Shown here: piece after piece, positions 61,526 to 64,000 of the stretch
How positions within the stretch are numbered: the stretch's first letter is position 1
Layout of the letters: each line of letters begins with the position of its first letter
NCBI GenBank assembly: GCA_020628645.1
Contig: JAHDES010000003.1
Coordinates: 124,001-188,000, forward strand
Direction: 5' to 3'
Origin: Saprospiraceae bacterium
Lineage (GTDB): Bacteria; Bacteroidota; Bacteroidia; Chitinophagales; Saprospiraceae
Length of the DNA stretch: 64,000 nt
Position numbers and translations under genes: made by a program
Notes under the pieces: generated by a model
What the model was told of the DNA's origin: nothing
Databases searched by the model: none
What the model saw: the letters and a program-made list of their open reading frames with translations, nothing else

Positions 61526-62995
61526 ATGGCGAAAGTATTGACACCTAGAGCAGAGGATTATTCTCAATGGTACAATGACATTGTAAAAAAAGCCCAGTTG
61601 GCCGAAAACTCCGCAGTGCGCGGATGTATGGTCATCAAACCGACAGGCTATGCCATTTGGGAAAACATGAAATCTCAATTGGATAGAATGTTTAAGGACA
61701 CAGGACATGTCAATGCTTATTTCCCCTTATTCGTACCAAAAAGTTTATTTGAAGCAGAGGAAAAAAATGCAGAAGGTTTTGCAAAAGAATGTGCCGTTGT
61801 CACCCATTATCGTTTAAGAAACAATCCTGATGAAAAAGGAAAACTAATGGTTGACCCTGATGCTCGTTTGGAAGAAGAATTAGTAGTACGACCAACAAGT
61901 GAGGCAATCATTTGGAATACCTATAAAAATTGGATCAATTCATATCGTGATTTACCTTTATTAATTAATCAATGGGCCAATGTAGTCCGTTGGGAAATGC
62001 GTACGCGCTTATTTTTACGGACCGCAGAATTTCTTTGGCAAGAAGGACATACGGCACACGCAACCAAAGAAGAAGCGATCGAAGAAACTAAAATGATTTT
62101 GGATCTTTATGCTGATTTTGCCGAAAATTATATGGCAATGCCTGTGATTAAAGGTGTCAAAACCGCAAACGAACGTTTTGCAGGAGCTGATGATACTTAT
62201 ACTATCGAAGCTTTAATGCAAGATGGAAAAGCACTTCAAGCAGGAACATCGCATTTCTTAGGACAAAACTTTGCTAAAGCTTTTGAAGTGAAATTCTCCA
62301 ATAGCAATAATAAAGAAGAATACGTATGGGCTACTTCTTGGGGTGTCTCTACCCGTCTCATGGGTGGTTTAATTATGACCCATTCCGATGACGATGGATT
62401 GGTCGTTCCACCAAAATTAGCAGCCACACAAGTGGTCATTGTTCCAATTCCAAAGCCAAAAGATGAAATTGATGAAGTAGCGGAAAGAATAATGGTAGAA
62501 TTAAAAGCAAAAGGCGTTTCTGTAAAATATGATCGAGATGCTAAAAAACGACCTGGATTTAAATTTGCGGAACATGAATTAAAAGGCGTGCCTGTTCGTT
62601 TGGGAATTGGTATGCGCGATTTAGAAAAAGGAGTAATTGAAGTCGCACGTCGTGATACAAAAGAGAAAAATTCTATTCCAGTAGATGGAGTGGTAGATCA
62701 TGTGGTTCAATTATTGGATGATATTCAAAACAATCTCTTTAATAAAGCGAAAGCATATCGAGATAGTCATATTACCAAAGCCGATAGCATGGAGGAATTT
62801 AAATCAATCTTAGAAGAAAAAGGTGGATTTATTCTAGCACATTGGGATGGTACGACTGAAACAGAAATCAAAATTAAGGAATTGACCAAAGCAACAATTC
62901 GTTGTATTCCTCTAGATAATGAAAAAGAAGCTGGTCAGTGTATTTTGACAGGCAAACCATCCGAACAGCGCGTTTTATTTGCAAAGGCTTATTAA
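61526..62995 (+). CDS. proS: Prolyl-tRNA synthetase (archaeal/eukaryal type)
   Basis: The protein has 489 aa. It charges tRNA-Pro with proline. Class II motifs are present: [17 protein letters not shown] (motif 1 region), [29 protein letters not shown] (motif 2), and [30 protein letters not shown] (motif 3). An anticodon-binding domain follows (about 310-410), then a C-terminal zinc-domain-like extension ending KAY. There is no YbaK editing insertion, which identifies the short archaeal-type ProS. A strong terminator follows. Confidence 0.97.
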   Translation: MAKVLTPRAEDYSQWYNDIVKKAQLAENSAVRGCMVIKPTGYAIWENMKSQLDRMFKDTGHVNAYFPLFVPKSLFEAEEKNAEGFAKECAVVTHYRLRNNPDEKGKLMVDPDARLEEELVVRPTSEAIIWNTYKNWINSYRDLPLLINQWANVVRWEMRTRLFLRTAEFLWQEGHTAHATKEEAIEETKMILDLYADFAENYMAMPVIKGVKTANERFAGADDTYTIEALMQDGKALQAGTSHFLGQNFAKAFEVKFSNSNNKEEYVWATSWGVSTRLMGGLIMTHSDDDGLVVPPKLAATQVVIVPIPKPKDEIDEVAERIMVELKAKGVSVKYDRDAKKRPGFKFAEHELKGVPVRLGIGMRDLEKGVIEVARRDTKEKNSIPVDGVVDHVVQLLDDIQNNLFNKAKAYRDSHITKADSMEEFKSILEEKGGFILAHWDGTTETEIKIKELTKATIRCIPLDNEKEAGQCILTGKPSEQRVLFAKAY

Positions 62996-63011
62996 TTTTT
63001 AAACAATAGAA

Positions 63012-63054
63012 GAAACATCATCAACTTAGCCTAAAATTAAGTTGATGATGTTTC
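63012..63054 (+). terminator. Terminator of proS
   Basis: 17-bp perfect arms starting GAAACATCATCAACTTA and a 9-nt loop are followed by TTTATTTATTT; 17 bp after the proS stop. Confidence 0.95.
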
Positions 63055-63109
63055 TTTATTTATTTCCTAATCTCTTACTATAAAATCTTTTCCAAAGATA
63101 ATCCCGATT

Positions 63110-64000
63110 ATGAAATTCAACGACTTTGTCTACACCCGCCCCGATATGGAGCAATTGAGTACAGCACTCAAAACTGCTATTGCAAATTTTCGTAATGCAA
63201 CAGATTTCGAATCTGCCAATCAAGTTTTTCAAGAAGTAAATGAACGCAAGGAAGCCTTTATGACGATGTACAACATTTGTCATATTCGCCATACGATCAA
63301 TACAAAAGATGAATTCTACGAAAAAGAAAATGACTTTTTTGATCAAAATAATCCTCAGGTAACCGATTTTACCAATCAATTTTATCGAGCATTATTGGAA
63401 TCTCCATTTAAAGCTGATTTGCAAAAAAAATGGGGAAGTCAATTATTTGTCATTGCTGAATTAAGTCTCAAAACCTTTCAGCCTACTATACTCGAAGATT
63501 TACAAAAAGAAAATAATCTTATTAGCGAATATGTCAAATTAAAAGCGAGCGCGGCTATTGAGTTTGAAGGGAATACGTATAATTTGTCTTCTATCATTCC
63601 ATTAGAGACAGCAGATGATCGAACTACAAGAAAAAAAGCAAGCCATGCAAAATGGAACTTTTTTGAAACTCATAGTGCTGCCGTCGAACGAATTTATCAC
63701 GACCAAGTGCAAGTACGCCATCAAATTGCACAAAAATTAGGTTACAAAAATTTTGTTGAATTGGGCTATGCGCGTATGCTTCGATCAGACTATAATGCTG
63801 AAAAAGTAGCCAATTTCAGACAACAAGTACTTGACTATATTGTCCCTTTAGCTACCAAATTGTATCAACGTCAGCAAAATCGTTTGGGTTTAGATGATTT
63901 CTTTTTCTATGATGAGAAATACATTTTCGCTTCTGGAAATCCTACTCCTAAAGGCTCTCCAGAATGGATTGTAAATCACGCCAAAACCATGTACAAAGAA
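63110..64000 (+). CDS. M3-family oligoendopeptidase, N-terminal part (3' truncated)
   Basis: The frame is open from ATG 63110 to the window end (297 codons). It begins MKFNDFVYTRPDMEQLSTAL and shows the helical N-terminal lobe of PepF/M3-type oligopeptidases: YNICHIRHTINTKDEFYEKENDFFDQNNP, FEGNTYNLSSIIPLETADDRTTRKKA, QIAQKLGYKNFVELGYARMLRSDYNAEKVANFRQ. The catalytic HExxH motif would lie beyond the right edge. It probably degrades cytoplasmic peptides. Confidence 0.85.
   Translation, partial: MKFNDFVYTRPDMEQLSTALKTAIANFRNATDFESANQVFQEVNERKEAFMTMYNICHIRHTINTKDEFYEKENDFFDQNNPQVTDFTNQFYRALLESPFKADLQKKWGSQLFVIAELSLKTFQPTILEDLQKENNLISEYVKLKASAAIEFEGNTYNLSSIIPLETADDRTTRKKASHAKWNFFETHSAAVERIYHDQVQVRHQIAQKLGYKNFVELGYARMLRSDYNAEKVANFRQQVLDYIVPLATKLYQRQQNRLGLDDFFFYDEKYIFASGNPTPKGSPEWIVNHAKTMYKE

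Noticed and set aside
1-64000. tRNA, rRNA or CRISPR array
   Set aside because: No cloverleaf-like T-loop/anticodon patterns, rRNA-like segments or regularly spaced repeats with unique spacers were found by eye; a tRNAscan and CRISPR search would be decisive.

Overview
The window is a 64 kb, AT-rich stretch of a Bacteroidota chromosome. The evidence is TonB-dependent receptors with carboxypeptidase-regulatory-like N-domains, candidate promoters of the TAnnTTTG type, a thrA-thrB-thrC operon, MreBCD, a YifB/ComM ATPase, an archaeal-type prolyl-tRNA synthetase, and Bacteroidota-type tyrosine integrase and helix-turn-helix genes. A Saprospiria- or Flavobacteriia-like host is plausible, but the sequence alone does not settle it. 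No rRNA, tRNA or CRISPR array was seen.

Layout. 1-11.6 kb is mostly core: two TonB-dependent receptors (the first cut by the window edge), a voltage-gated K+ channel, YifB, a lipase-like hydrolase, heme A synthase, an alpha/beta hydrolase and a DUF4287/DUF5655 protein. 11.6-14.1 kb is a small accessory patch: a toxin-antitoxin pair whose toxin is frameshifted, and a 617-aa orphan protein with a PD-(D/E)XK nuclease domain. 14.2-33.2 kb is core: M1 peptidase, threonine operon, two tandem secreted thioredoxin-like proteins, mreBCD plus a VOC protein, a frameshifted SRPBCC gene, MoxR, DUF434 and DUF4349. 33.5-36.5 kb is a type II restriction-modification (R-M) locus. Its C5-cytosine methyltransferase is interrupted near the N-terminus by a 139-bp hairpin element with a perfect 8-bp target duplication. 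36.5-44.9 kb is core: a large outer-membrane protein, Ogt, an HD + Pycsar-effector-type membrane protein, two rhomboids and an EEP-family nuclease/phosphatase.

44.9-55.5 kb is the most unusual part. Two tandem type IIG (nuclease + N6-methylase fusion) R-M genes lie side by side. The second is cargo of a 6.6-kb integrative element (R-M, rolling-circle-type Rep, tyrosine integrase, zinc-ribbon/HTH protein). The element sits in the 3' end of mnmE and is bounded by 21-bp direct repeats. The first R-M gene carries a complete Y1 (RAYT/REP-associated, HUH) transposase domain in frame between methylase motif I and the NPPY motif. Five REP-like palindromes of the form CAAxGG...CCxTTG lie within and around this gene and were not seen elsewhere in the window. 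Shared upstream sequence suggests the first R-M gene is a leftover of an earlier, related element at the same site.

55.5-64 kb is core again: mnmE, two secreted/outer-membrane proteins, a low-complexity Tyr/Asp-, Trp/Asn- and Ser/Arg-rich secreted protein, proS, and an M3-family oligopeptidase that runs off the right edge.
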